From the NCBI GenBank assembly GCA_945948185.1, contig CAMFAL010000009.1:1-38111 (forward strand): a DNA stretch of 38,111 nt. The letters are read 5' to 3'. The DNA is from an uncultured Clostridia bacterium (GTDB taxonomy: Bacteria > Bacillota > Clostridia > Oscillospirales > Oscillospiraceae). Positions 16,839 through 26,040 of the stretch are shown piece after piece. A program made the position numbers and the translations under genes. Numbering within the stretch: the stretch's first letter is position 1; every line of letters begins with the position of its first letter. Under the pieces are notes generated by a model. That model did not search any database, was not told where the DNA came from, and saw nothing but the letters and a program-made list of their open reading frames with translations.

Positions 16839-17846
16839 ATGGATACCATCAGAACTGGGGCCTACCTGTCTATGTTGCGAAAAACGAAAGGGATGACCCA
16901 GCAGGAGGCTGCGGATCGGCTGGGGGTGTCCAACAAGACGGTCAGCAAGTGGGAGTCCGGCGGTGGATTCCCGGACATCACGGTGCTGCCTGCCTTGGCG
17001 GAGTTGTACGGCGTCACCGCCGATGACATTCTGGCGGGAGAGACGCTGTCGGCCAGACGGCGAGCAGAAACGGCTGAGGAGTCGGCGGCACAGAAAAAGC
17101 GGCTGCTGGTTCGGTTACGGACCCGGTTCGATGTGTGCTTTGCCATCGCCCTGGCTCTGGCCGCTGTGGCGTTTTTTGAGATTCCTTATGTCAGGCTGGC
17201 GGCGCTGCCCATATCTGTGGCAGTGGTATGGGTGGGATACGTTTTGGTGGCACATCCTATCCGCTACGGCGGCGTGGAAGGGGATGCGGAGCTGTGGCAG
17301 AATCTCTTTCGCAAACTGCTGGCCGCCACCCTGTTCCAGTGGTGGGACTTGGTGCGGATGGTCTGTCTTGGAAAGCAGGATATCGACTGGTCGTCAGGCG
17401 TTATCCGAGGCACTTATGACAACTGGAAACCGCTGGTGTTCTGCATCGGCTTACTGCTGATCCTGGGGGCACTGGCCTTGGGCCTGAGGCGGACCGCCGG
17501 GGTGGGAGCCCGGCTGCTGCCGAAGGGTTGGCGGAAGCTGGTGCCGTGGCTACTGTGGGGCGTCATTTTCCTGGCCCTCTGGCGGGTGGCGGACGGACGC
17601 TTTAACGAGGCCATGGCCCCCTGGGTGGAGAAATACGGCGAGAATGTGCTGACAGATCCCCGGTTTGACACTATTTGGCCCAAGGCAAAGGCCCAGCGGG
17701 ACGCGGAGCTGCTGCCCTGCCTCCGGGCCCGGTGGGCAGTGCTGGCTGCGGGAGGTGCCAGCGGCCTGGGATTGCTGACCTTCCAGCTTCAATGCCTGTT
17801 TCGCCGGGGGAAGCAACGTAACACGTCTGTGGAGCCGCAGGCGTGA
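16839..17846 (+). CDS. XRE-type HTH protein with polytopic membrane domain
   Basis: A 335-residue protein. Residues 1-65 form an XRE HTH (GMTQQEAADRLGVSNKTVSKWESGGGFPDI), the version common in Firmicutes regulators with C-terminal membrane domains. After a basic linker come several hydrophobic segments near 97-115, 120-138, 198-217, 234-250 and 310-331; the membrane part matches no transporter I recognise. The layout suggests a membrane-bound regulator sensing an envelope or lipid-related cue. The start at 16839 follows GAGAGGAG. It is monocistronic and faces fhs across a shared terminator. Function beyond DNA binding is inferred. Confidence 0.82.
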   Translation: MDTIRTGAYLSMLRKTKGMTQQEAADRLGVSNKTVSKWESGGGFPDITVLPALAELYGVTADDILAGETLSARRRAETAEESAAQKKRLLVRLRTRFDVCFAIALALAAVAFFEIPYVRLAALPISVAVVWVGYVLVAHPIRYGGVEGDAELWQNLFRKLLAATLFQWWDLVRMVCLGKQDIDWSSGVIRGTYDNWKPLVFCIGLLLILGALALGLRRTAGVGARLLPKGWRKLVPWLLWGVIFLALWRVADGRFNEAMAPWVEKYGENVLTDPRFDTIWPKAKAQRDAELLPCLRARWAVLAAGGASGLGLLTFQLQCLFRRGKQRNTSVEPQA

Positions 17847-17857
17847 ACAGAAATGCA

Positions 17858-17890
17858 AAAGGTGGACGGGGATAAACCTCGTCCACCTTT
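17858..17890. terminator. Bidirectional terminator, XRE / fhs
   Basis: AAAGGTGGAC (17858-17867) pairs perfectly with GTCCACCTTT (17881-17890); the inner GGGG/CCTC region extends the stem. It lies between convergent genes. Confidence 0.82.
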
Positions 17891-17903
17891 GATTTATAAA
17901 CGC

Positions 17904-19577
17904 TTAGAACAGGCCGGTGATCTTGCCGTTCTCGTCCACGTCGATCTTCTCGGCGGCAGGCACCTTGGGCAGACCGGGCATGGTCATGATGTCGCCGGTG
18001 AGAGCCACCAGGAAGCCGGCACCGGCGGAGACCTTCAGGTTCCGGACAGTGATGGTGAAGTCCTTGGGGGCACCCAACTTGGTGGCGTCGTCAGAGAAGG
18101 AATACTGAGTCTTGGCCATGCAGATGGGCAGCTTGTCGAAGCCCAGGGCCTCCAGCTCCTTCATCTGCTTCCGAGCACCTGCTGTCAACTCCACGCCGTC
18201 AGCGTGGTAGATCTTGGTGGCAATGTCGTTCAGCTTCTTTTCGATGCTGTCCTCAGTGTCGTAGGCGAAGCGGAAACCGTTGGGCTGCTCGCACAGGCGG
18301 ATGACCTCTTCGGCCAGGGCAATGCCGCCCTCGCCGCCCTTGGCCCAGACCTCGGAAAGGGCCACATTGACACCCAGCTCCCGGCACTTGTCCTCGACGC
18401 GCTTCAGCTCGGCAGCGGTGTCGGTGGGGAAGGCGTTGATAGCCACCACGCAGGGCAGCTGATAGACCTTGGTGATGTTTTCCACGTGCTGCAGCAGGTT
18501 GGGCAGGCCCTTCTCCAGGGCTTCCAGATTCTCGGTGTTCAGGTCGGCCTTGGCCACGCCGCCGTGGTTCTTCAATGCCCGGACGGTGGCAACAACGACC
18601 ACCGCACTGGGAGTCAGGCCCGCCAGACGGCACTTGATATCCAGGAATTTCTCAGCGCCCAGGTCCGCGCCGAAGCCAGCTTCCGTGACGGCGTAGTCCG
18701 CCAGACGCATGGCCATCTTGGTGGCCATGACGGAGTTGCAGCCGTGAGCGATGTTGGCGAAGGGACCCCCGTGAATGAAGGCGGGCGTGCCCTCCAGAGT
18801 CTGGACCAGGTTGGGCTTCAGGGCGTCCTTCAGAAGAGCGGCCATGGCACCCTCGGCTTTCAGGTCGTGGGCGGTGACGGGCTTGCCGTCATAGGTGTAG
18901 GCCACCACCATGCGGCCCAGACGGGCCTTCAGGTCGGGGATGTCGGCGGACAGGCAGAGAACGGCCATGATCTCAGAGGCCACGGTGATGTCGAAGCCAT
19001 CCTCCCGGGGCACACCCTGCATCCGGCCGCCCAGACCATCCACGATGTTCCGCAGCTGGCGGTCGTTCATGTCCACACAGCGCTTCCAGGTGATGCGCTT
19101 GACATCGACACCCAGGGCGTTGCCCTGCTGGATGTGGTTGTCCAGCATGGCGGCACACAGGTTGTTGGCGGCGCCGATGGCATGAAAATCGCCGGTGAAG
19201 TGGAGGTTGATGTCCTCCATGGGCACCACCTGGGCATAGCCGCCGCCGGCGGCACCGCCCTTGACACCGAACACGGGGCCCAGAGAGGGCTCGCGCAGGG
19301 CGACCAGGGTGTTCTTGCCCAGCTTCCGCATGGCGTCGGCCAGACCTACGGTAGTGGTGGTCTTTCCCTCACCGGCGGGGGTGGGGTTGATGGCGGTGAC
19401 CAGGATCAGCTTGCCGTCACGGCGCTTGCTCTCCCGCAGCAGGCGGTAGTCCACCTTGGCCTTGTAGTTGCCGTAGAGCTCCAGGTACTCACGGTCTACA
19501 CCGGCAGTCTCGGCGATCTCGGTGATGGGCTTCATGGCGCAGGACTGGGCGATCTCAATATCGGACAGGATTTTCAT
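17904..19577 (-). CDS. fhs: Formate-tetrahydrofolate ligase
   Basis: A 557-residue enzyme of exactly the usual family length. It makes 10-formyl-tetrahydrofolate from formate, ATP and tetrahydrofolate, feeding one-carbon units to purines or the methyl branch of the Wood-Ljungdahl pathway. The nucleotide loop [11 protein letters not shown] is at 66-76, followed by the conserved [19 protein letters not shown] (94-112) and the [13 protein letters not shown] stretch. RBS GGAGG precedes the start at 19577. A TATATT sequence (19631-19636, leftward) may be its -10, but no good -35 was found. No other one-carbon gene lies nearby, so a dedicated acetogenic cluster is not indicated here. Confidence 0.98.
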   Translation of the reverse strand: MKILSDIEIAQSCAMKPITEIAETAGVDREYLELYGNYKAKVDYRLLRESKRRDGKLILVTAINPTPAGEGKTTTTVGLADAMRKLGKNTLVALREPSLGPVFGVKGGAAGGGYAQVVPMEDINLHFTGDFHAIGAANNLCAAMLDNHIQQGNALGVDVKRITWKRCVDMNDRQLRNIVDGLGGRMQGVPREDGFDITVASEIMAVLCLSADIPDLKARLGRMVVAYTYDGKPVTAHDLKAEGAMAALLKDALKPNLVQTLEGTPAFIHGGPFANIAHGCNSVMATKMAMRLADYAVTEAGFGADLGAEKFLDIKCRLAGLTPSAVVVVATVRALKNHGGVAKADLNTENLEALEKGLPNLLQHVENITKVYQLPCVVAINAFPTDTAAELKRVEDKCRELGVNVALSEVWAKGGEGGIALAEEVIRLCEQPNGFRFAYDTEDSIEKKLNDIATKIYHADGVELTAGARKQMKELEALGFDKLPICMAKTQYSFSDDATKLGAPKDFTITVRNLKVSAGAGFLVALTGDIMTMPGLPKVPAAEKIDVDENGKITGLF

Positions 19578-19721
19578 GCAATGACCTCCATGTATCTTTA
19601 TAAAAAGGTATTACTTTTCCGTGCCTGAAAAATATACCACGAATCCTGCAGAAATGGAAGAGCCTTTTCAGAAGAAGAGAGAATATATTTTCACAACCTT
19701 AACATAAGAGAAGCTAATGGC

Positions 19722-19750
19722 TTGACAGGAAAAAACGGGTCAGCTATAAT
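19722..19750 (+). promoter_or_regulatory. Consensus promoter of ABC-F gene
   Basis: TTGACA (19722-19727), exactly 17 bp, TATAAT (19745-19750): both hexamers are perfect. Transcription should start near 19757, leaving a leader of about 220 bases before the coding start at 19978. The 400-bp gap between fhs and this gene is occupied by this promoter and the attenuator. A full-strength promoter before a gene held off by a terminator is typical of attenuated resistance genes. Confidence 0.85.
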
Positions 19751-19781
19751 GAGTGTGAATTTGAAGAAAAGGAGTGAAAGG

Positions 19782-19802
19782 ATGATTTCTGTTTCCTGCT
19801 GA
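19782..19802 (+). CDS. Leader peptide MISVSC (upstream ORF of attenuator)
   Basis: A six-codon ORF (Met-Ile-Ser-Val-Ser-Cys, stop TGA at 19800-19802) with a strong AAAAGGAG site ending 7 bases upstream. Its last codons and stop (TTTCCTGCT, 19792-19800) are perfectly complementary to AGCAGGAAA at 19853-19861. A ribosome stalled here by a peptidyl-transferase antibiotic would mask this segment and change leader folding. Seen: ORF, ribosome site, complementarity. Inferred: translation and stalling. Confidence 0.65.
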   Translation: MISVSC

Positions 19803-19962
19803 AATCGGATATGACGCTGTGCGATTCCCAGGAGGAGTCTGTCGGCGCCGGAAGCAGGAAAGAAATATATCCTTTTGCGCCGTGCCCGCATCGGCCCCGT
19901 TATAGGGGGACCATGCCGTTTCATGAGCCGTGGGAGCTTTCCTGCGGCTCATTTTGTATGCA
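19792..19962 (+). promoter_or_regulatory. Ribosome-mediated transcription attenuator of ABC-F gene
   Basis: Three segments compete. Segment 1, TTTCCTGCT (19792-19800, inside the leader ORF), pairs with segment 2, AGCAGGAAA (19853-19861). Segment 2 as GCAGGAAAG (19854-19862) pairs equally well with segment 3, CTTTCCTGC (19937-19945), and GCC (19847-19849) can add pairs with GGC (19946-19948). Segment 3 forms the loop and 3' upper arm of the terminator at 19923-19955. With 1:2 formed the terminator is free; with a ribosome stalled on segment 1, pairing 2:3 would break it and allow read-through. Known ABC-F genes such as vmlR and lmo0919 have attenuated leaders. Confidence 0.72.
19923..19956 (+). 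terminator. Attenuator terminator before ABC-F gene
   Basis: ATGAGCCG (19923-19930) pairs with CGGCTCAT (19945-19952); inner TGGGA and TCCTG continue the stem through two G-U pairs to a GCTT tetraloop, 13 pairs in all, followed by TTTTG. It lies before the ribosome site GGGAGGA (19964-19970), so it is a premature terminator and not the end of a gene. Confidence 0.78.
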
Positions 19963-19977
19963 TGGGAGGATGATGGG

Positions 19978-21456
19978 ATGTCTTTGATTCAGGTAGAGCA
20001 CTTGACATTTGCCTATCCGGGCAGCTATGATAACGTATTTGAGGATGTGAGCTTTCAGTTCGACGCAGATTGGAAGCTGGGTTTTCTGGGCCGGAACGGC
20101 CGGGGAAAGACTACCTTTCTGCGGCTGCTGCAAAAGCAGTACCCATACGGCGGCACCATCGCCGGAGTGCCGCCCTGTGCCTGTTTCCCCTATGAAGTGG
20201 AGGACAGGACGCGGGTGACGCTGGATATTCTGGGCGGGATTTGCCCGGCGGTGGAGGAATGGGAGTTGTTGCGGGAGACGGGCCTTCTGGGTGTGGACGT
20301 GGAAGCGCTGTACCGGCCCTTTGACACGCTTTCCAACGGAGAGCGGACCAAATGTCTGCTGGCGGCCCTGTTCTGCGGAGAGGACCGCTATCTTCTGATC
20401 GACGAGCCGACGAACCATCTGGACGACGCCGGACGGCGGGCGGTGGCGTCGTACCTGCGGGGAAAGCGTGGCTTTCTGCTGGTCTCCCACGACCGGGATT
20501 TCCTGAACGGCTGCGTAGAGCACATTCTGGCACTGAACCGGACCGGGGTGGAGGTTCAGAACGGAAATTTCTCCTCCTGGTGGGAGAACAAGGAGCGGCG
20601 AGATGCCTTTGAGCAGGGGAAGAACGACCGGCTCCAAAAGGAAGTCCGCCGTTTGCGGCAGGCAGCGGTCCGGACCTCCGATTGGTCTGACCGAGTGGAG
20701 GCCAGCAAGACCGGCACCCGGAATTCCGGCCTGCGGCCGGACCGGGGCTACATTGGCCACAAGTCCGCCAGGATGATGCAGCGGGCCAAGTCCATCGATG
20801 ACCGGCGGCAAAAGGCCCTGGAGGAAAAGGCGGGCCTGCTGAAGAACCTGGAGAAAACCGAGACCCTGAAGCTCCGGCCTCTGATGGCCCGGGGACGGCT
20901 GCTGGACCTGCGGGAGGTCTGCTTGTTCTATGGGGAAAAACGGGCCTGCGGCCCCCTGACCTTCCGGCTGGAGCCGGGGGAGCGGTTGGCCGTCCATGGC
21001 GGCAACGGCAGCGGAAAATCCTCGTTGCTGAAAATGCTATGCGGAGAGACGGAGATGACTACCACCGGTGTGCTGACAAAACTTTCGGGGCTGACCATTT
21101 CCTATGTGCCCCAGGATACCTCCCGCCTGCGGGGCAATCTGCGGGACTACGCCCGGAAAAGCGGCGTGGACGAGACATTGCTGTTGGCGATTTTGCGGAA
21201 GCTGGATTTTCCGCGGGAGCAGTTTGAAAAGGACATGGCGGACTGGTCCCAGGGACAGAAGAAAAAGGCGCTTATTGCCAGAAGTCTCTGCGAGAGCGCC
21301 CACCTGTATGTCTGGGACGAGCCGCTGAACTATATCGACGTGTGGTCCCGGATGCAAATTGAGAACCTGCTGCTGGAATTCCAGCCCACCATGGTGTTCG
21401 TGGAGCACGATGGGGCCTTCCGACGGAAGATCGCTACCCAGGAGGTGGAGCTGTGA
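19978..21456 (+). CDS. Lsa-type ABC-F ribosomal protection protein
   Basis: A 492-residue soluble protein with two ABC ATPase domains and no membrane segment. First domain: Walker A GRNGRGKT (38-45), signature LSNGE (118-122), IDEPTNHLD (141-149). A basic helical linker (about 200-300) is the antibiotic-resistance domain. Second: GGNGSGKS (341-348), WSQGQ (423-427), WDEPLNYID (446-454). GRNGRGKTTFLRLLQKQ and WDEPLNY-D closely resemble Lsa proteins. Such factors bind the ribosomal E site and displace lincosamide, streptogramin A and pleuromutilin drugs; this spectrum is predicted by family. The start at 19978 follows GGGAGGA; the earlier in-frame ATG at 19930 is inside the terminator. The attenuator leader strongly supports drug-inducible expression. 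Confidence 0.9.
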   Translation: MSLIQVEHLTFAYPGSYDNVFEDVSFQFDADWKLGFLGRNGRGKTTFLRLLQKQYPYGGTIAGVPPCACFPYEVEDRTRVTLDILGGICPAVEEWELLRETGLLGVDVEALYRPFDTLSNGERTKCLLAALFCGEDRYLLIDEPTNHLDDAGRRAVASYLRGKRGFLLVSHDRDFLNGCVEHILALNRTGVEVQNGNFSSWWENKERRDAFEQGKNDRLQKEVRRLRQAAVRTSDWSDRVEASKTGTRNSGLRPDRGYIGHKSARMMQRAKSIDDRRQKALEEKAGLLKNLEKTETLKLRPLMARGRLLDLREVCLFYGEKRACGPLTFRLEPGERLAVHGGNGSGKSSLLKMLCGETEMTTTGVLTKLSGLTISYVPQDTSRLRGNLRDYARKSGVDETLLLAILRKLDFPREQFEKDMADWSQGQKKKALIARSLCESAHLYVWDEPLNYIDVWSRMQIENLLLEFQPTMVFVEHDGAFRRKIATQEVEL

Positions 21457-21496
21457 CGGGGGCACGCTCCAGTCCCCCCCTGTCAAGGGAAAACAA

Positions 21497-21528
21497 AAGG
21501 GCCAGCCCGGTGGGGCCGACCCTCTTTT
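21497..21528. terminator. Terminator, ABC-F / asnS
   Basis: GGG-CCA-GCCC (from 21499) pairs with GGGC-CGA-CCC around a 3-by-3 internal loop, with AAAA before and TTTTT after, between two convergent genes. Confidence 0.65.
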
Positions 21529-21536
21529 TCCATTGA

Positions 21537-22931
<1,395 letters not shown>

Positions 22932-22978
22932 TGAAATTCACCCGTTTTTCTTGTTTTTGGTGGGATATGCACACAATA

Positions 22979-23014
22979 ATGGAGTATTGTACTCCATTTC
23001 AAACTGTTTTACAA
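22979..23014 (-). promoter_or_regulatory. asnS promoter with palindromic operator
   Basis: Leftward: TTGTAA (23009-23014), 17 bp, TACAAT (22986-22991). The palindrome ATGGAGTA-TTG-TACTCCAT (22979-22997) is perfect (8-3-8) and centred on the -10. The leader to the start at 22931 is about 45 bases, too short for a T-box. The palindrome looks like a repressor site; alternatively a short hairpin at the 5' end of the mRNA. Confidence 0.62.
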
Positions 23015-23083
23015 GAGGAAACGAGAGATTTCAGCCGCAATTCTCTTCCAAAATGCCCTGGATGGCATCTGTCTGCTCTGCCG

Positions 23084-23731
23084 TCAGGGCGCGGCCTGAC
23101 CCGATTCACAGCGGGCATAGGACTCCGTCAGATTCACGCCATAGCCGCTTCCGAATTCCGTGTCCACGGTGAACTCCGGCAGGCACCTGCACATCTGGCC
23201 GGGATCATAGGCCAGGTTGATGAGGATGTTCGTCAGGGTCACGGAATCGCCGCCCCAGAAAGAATAGTCCTGACCGTCCAGATGGACGGTGGTGACGGTA
23301 TTTCCGCAGTAGCCGGAGACGGGGACTTCCGCGGTCTGGGGCTCTTCGGCGGGGGCATGGATATGGCCGTAGCCCGCTGCTTCCATGACGGTGAGAGCTT
23401 CCTCTGGAATATCGTCCAGGGTGCCCTTTTCCAGAAGCTCACATTTGTAGACCCAGTCCACACCGGGCCGGGGACCGCCTTCGCCGGGGCTTTCAAAGGT
23501 GATCCGGATGCGGTCACCGCTTTCCAGACCGTCGAATAGATCCTGTTTCTTGCTTTTATCCACCATATATTCCCCGAGGCTCGTGATGTCATCCCGGACG
23601 ATCAGAGGGCCAGCCTCCTCGCTGCCCTCCACCGTTTCCAGATACCAGCCTGTTGTGGTGCTTTTCCTACCGCAGGCGGTCAGGATCAGCGCACACAGCA
23701 GTACACACACTGATAAACAGATCCGTTTCAT
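23084..23731 (-). CDS. Predicted lipoprotein, unknown function
   Basis: A 215-residue protein with a lipoprotein signal: MKRICLSVCVLLCALILTACG, lipobox LTAC with Cys20 as the lipid-modified residue. The mature part is acidic, with the TVTTVHLDGQDYSFWGGDSVTL stretch near 145-166 that looks like a beta-rich binding domain; I do not recognise the family. Expected on the outer face of the membrane. It is the last gene of a leftward run (LytTR, membrane protein, two lipoproteins); the gap to the preceding lipoprotein is 18 bases with a GGGAGA site, so the two are co-transcribed. Confidence 0.75.
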   Translation of the reverse strand: MKRICLSVCVLLCALILTACGRKSTTTGWYLETVEGSEEAGPLIVRDDITSLGEYMVDKSKKQDLFDGLESGDRIRITFESPGEGGPRPGVDWVYKCELLEKGTLDDIPEEALTVMEAAGYGHIHAPAEEPQTAEVPVSGYCGNTVTTVHLDGQDYSFWGGDSVTLTNILINLAYDPGQMCRCLPEFTVDTEFGSGYGVNLTESYARCESGQAAP

Positions 23732-23749
23732 CCAAACATCTCCCGCGTT

Positions 23750-24532
23750 TTATGAAATGGCCTCGCTGCCGATGGAGTAGCCGTTCCAGTGGCCGTCGGC
23801 GGACTGGACGGAGGTGCAGTCGCAGAAGAAATAGGCCCCCAGGCCGCTGCGCCACTTCTCTGCGTCAAAGGTGACAGGCGTCAGGCTGTATACGCCCTCC
23901 GTCTCTTTTTCCGTGATGGAGAACAGGACGCCGTCCTCCCAGTACAGGTTTTCCCGGTCGATGTAGCCCTGCTCCGCCAGCTCCTCCCAGGTGCCGGTGA
24001 CCAGTTCTCCGCCGTGGCGTCCGGCGAAGACCCAGGCCACTGCTGCCTGCTCACTATCGGACAAATTAGTCTGAGAGAGGTCCACGCCGATATAGGTCAG
24101 GTTACCATTGAGCCCTTCGTCCCCTGCCCACAAGTCCTCCAGGACCTGCAAATACAGGGCACAGCGGTCATCGAAGCCGCCCTCTACGGTGTGCACCTCG
24201 GTGACCTCAGAGAACTGGGAGGGCCAGGTCTCCATAATGGTACCGTCGTAAGTGACTCCCACCAGCGTGCCGGCAGCCAAATTCGTGGCATCCTTCGGAT
24301 TGAGGATGTAGATATTAGGGTCACCGTCCGCTCCCGCCAGCAGGAGCGAGCCGTCGTTGGAGACCACCCGGCAGACGGTTGTAACCGACGCGGGCTGGGT
24401 GCTTTCGCCACCAACCTGCTCTTCGTTGGAGGGAGCACCGCCGGGGACCGGCGCTCCGCGCCCTGTCGCCCCACAGGCCGCCAGCAGGCAGAGACAGGCA
24501 TATACGCTTAAAAACAGGTACCATTTTTTCAT
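23750..24532 (-). CDS. Predicted lipoprotein, unknown function
   Basis: A 260-residue protein with a signal peptide ending CLLAACG; Cys20 is the lipidation site. A Gly/Pro/Ser-rich tether (about 21-48) precedes a globular domain that starts with a short beta module (TTVCRVVSNDGSLLLAGADG), a pattern like the DUF3221 or OB-like domains of Firmicutes lipoproteins. Its ribosome site AAAGGAGG lies inside a strong hairpin (24535-24579), so translation may be gated. It is paired with another lipoprotein 18 bases downstream. Function unknown. Confidence 0.75.
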   Translation of the reverse strand: MKKWYLFLSVYACLCLLAACGATGRGAPVPGGAPSNEEQVGGESTQPASVTTVCRVVSNDGSLLLAGADGDPNIYILNPKDATNLAAGTLVGVTYDGTIMETWPSQFSEVTEVHTVEGGFDDRCALYLQVLEDLWAGDEGLNGNLTYIGVDLSQTNLSDSEQAAVAWVFAGRHGGELVTGTWEELAEQGYIDRENLYWEDGVLFSITEKETEGVYSLTPVTFDAEKWRSGLGAYFFCDCTSVQSADGHWNGYSIGSEAIS

Positions 24533-24534
24533 GG

Positions 24535-24579
24535 AAAACCGCCTCCTTTATCCGGTTAGTCGGAAAAGGAGACGGTTTT
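24535..24579 (-). promoter_or_regulatory. Hairpin holding the lipoprotein ribosome site
   Basis: Leftward, AAAACCGTCTCCTTT (24579-24565) pairs with AAAGGAGGCGGTTTT (24549-24535) through one G-U pair, and TCCG/CGGA adds to the stem. It begins 3 bases after the upstream stop and ends 2 bases before the lipoprotein start. The AAAGGAGG ribosome site is fully within the stem and the arm ends in TTTT. It may be a terminator, a translation gate, or both. Confidence 0.7.
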
Positions 24580-24582
24580 GTT

Positions 24583-25416
24583 TCAGGTGTTTTCGCCTTT
24601 TTTCCTGAGAAAGACGCCCAGAATACCTCCTGCCAGAGCGGAAATGGCTGCCACCCAGGCCTGGAACAGAGCACTGGAATTATACAGCAGGAACACGCAG
24701 GGAAGTGTCAGTACCCCGCAAAGGACCGGGTAGGACAGCCATAGCAGGCGGCACCGCTTTGCCAGAGGCCAGCCGCTGAAAAAGCAGAACAGCGGCAGGA
24801 TGAGAAAGGGGTAAAAGATGCCAGTCAGCACCGGCACATCCCGGGCGTCTACCAGCTGCAGCAGCCAGGGCAGCAGCAATTCCACGCCTGCCGCCAGAAG
24901 TCCGTAGGGCAAAGCCCTCTGCCAAACGGGCCGCTCCGGCTCCTCCTGCAGCCCCACACCTTTTCGGATAGCCCGGACGTCCTGCTGCCAGCCCACATAC
25001 CGCACTGCCCACATCAGCAGGTAACACAGCAGGAGCAGTCCCAGCAGGCACAGCCAGGTCTCCTGGTAGGGGAACCACCGGCACTGCCACCCCGCCAGGG
25101 AGAACACCGTCGCCGTCAGCAGAAAGTGGACGCCGGACCAGAGCGCCGTCCGCCGCTCCAGGTGGAAAGGAACCTCTGCCGTTTCCAGGACCGCCCCCAG
25201 CAGGCCGGACCAGACCACCTGCACCAGGGCAGCCGTGACGGGATTCCCCCAGTGCTCCGCCATGGTGGCGGTGACCACCGAAACACCGCTCTCCGGCGCA
25301 GGGAAGGCGAACAGCCCTCCCAGCAGGAACACCAGATACACCAGCGCTACACCCCGGGGAAACCCAATAGCGGCCCGGCGGGCCAGCTCCCGGAAAATCT
25401 CTCTGCGCTCCATCAC
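24583..25416 (-). CDS. DUF3021-like membrane protein with extended C-terminal half
   Basis: A 277-residue polytopic membrane protein. Residues 1-150 (RRAAIGFPRGVALVYLVF, then three further helices and FLLTATVFSLAGW) resemble DUF3021 proteins, four-helix partners of LytTR regulators. The remaining half adds a charged segment (about 150-165) and four more helices, making it about twice the usual length. The start overlaps the LytTR stop by four bases. In such pairs the membrane protein is thought to restrain or tune the LytTR factor; that role is inferred from context. Confidence 0.72.
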   Translation of the reverse strand: MMERREIFRELARRAAIGFPRGVALVYLVFLLGGLFAFPAPESGVSVVTATMAEHWGNPVTAALVQVVWSGLLGAVLETAEVPFHLERRTALWSGVHFLLTATVFSLAGWQCRWFPYQETWLCLLGLLLLCYLLMWAVRYVGWQQDVRAIRKGVGLQEEPERPVWQRALPYGLLAAGVELLLPWLLQLVDARDVPVLTGIFYPFLILPLFCFFSGWPLAKRCRLLWLSYPVLCGVLTLPCVFLLYNSSALFQAWVAAISALAGGILGVFLRKKGENT

Positions 25417-25853
25417 GGGCCCAGCACCTCCTTCATTTTTTTCACATACCGGCGGGAGACATACACCGTCACACCTCCGGTGAGCGTCATGCGGATGGTG
25501 CCCGTCAGGCTCAGGTCCAGGGCTGTCACCCGCTTCAGATTTACGATCTCCGAGTGGGAGACCCGGGCAAAGGGGTGGCCCGCCAACCGCCTCTCCAATT
25601 CGTACAGCCGCTCCCGGACAGTATAGACCGCCTCCACCGTCTGGGCCCGGACGTCCTTGTCCTCACCGTAAAAGCGGAGAACAGCATCCAGTTCCAGCGG
25701 AACCACGGTACCATCGTCCCGAAAGCCCAGCAGAGGCGCATCCCCCGCTGCCAGATGGCTCAGCAGGGCGTCTATCTCTGCCGTCCGGGCCGGGGTGCGG
25801 ACTGTTACCTCCGTTTCCGAAAGAGCTGGCTCGATATACAGCTCGACCTTCAT
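25413..25853 (-). CDS. LytTR-family DNA-binding regulator
   Basis: A 146-residue protein: an N-terminal segment (about 1-45, KVELYIEPALSETEVTVRT) and a C-terminal LytTR beta-fold DNA-binding domain with the family hallmark FARVSHSEIVNLKRV (about 95-109) and TGGVTVYVSRRYVKKMKEVL at the end. There is no receiver domain. The start at 25853 follows GAGGG and leaves a short leader after the promoter; the open frame runs further upstream but through the promoter. The downstream membrane protein overlaps by ATGA, the usual LytTR-DUF3021 arrangement. LytTR repressors often bind their own promoter; no clear direct repeat was seen. Confidence 0.88.
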   Translation of the reverse strand: MKVELYIEPALSETEVTVRTPARTAEIDALLSHLAAGDAPLLGFRDDGTVVPLELDAVLRFYGEDKDVRAQTVEAVYTVRERLYELERRLAGHPFARVSHSEIVNLKRVTALDLSLTGTIRMTLTGGVTVYVSRRYVKKMKEVLGP

Positions 25854-25884
25854 AAGCGGCCCTCCCTTCGTGTGTTTTGTGTTC

Positions 25885-25913
25885 AGTATAGCGGATGAAG
25901 CCGCATCCGTCCA
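25885..25913 (-). promoter_or_regulatory. LytTR promoter
   Basis: Leftward: TGGACG (25908-25913), 17 bp, TATACT (25885-25890), about 32 bases before the start. Confidence 0.55.
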
Positions 25914-25963
25914 GCGATGCGGGACGGACGGTAAAATTTCAGGGATAAACGGCAAAATAACCG

Positions 25964-25991
25964 TTGACATCAGCAAATATTCTGATAGAAT
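25964..25991 (+). promoter_or_regulatory. psuK promoter with dyad in the spacer
   Basis: TTGACA (25964-25969), 16 bp, TAGAAT (25986-25991). The spacer holds ATCAG-N8-CTGAT (25969-25973 and 25982-25986) around a central AATATT, a likely operator, possibly for the HTH domain of PsuK itself. Another ATCAG follows at 25996-26000. Confidence 0.68.
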
Positions 25992-26040
25992 AAGCATCAG
26001 ATTAGAGAATTCGACTTTTGCTTAGAACGGGGGCAGAGCT

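Noticed and set aside
17853-19628. A 591-codon rightward frame opposite fhs
   Set aside because: Antisense shadow; fhs on the other strand is full length with all motifs.
19578-19720. Folate riboswitch before fhs
   Set aside because: The apparent leader is under 60 bases with no conserved core.
22932-23083. T-box riboswitch before asnS
   Set aside because: The gap is about 150 bases, the transcript leader only about 45, and no specifier loop, T-box sequence or terminator is seen.
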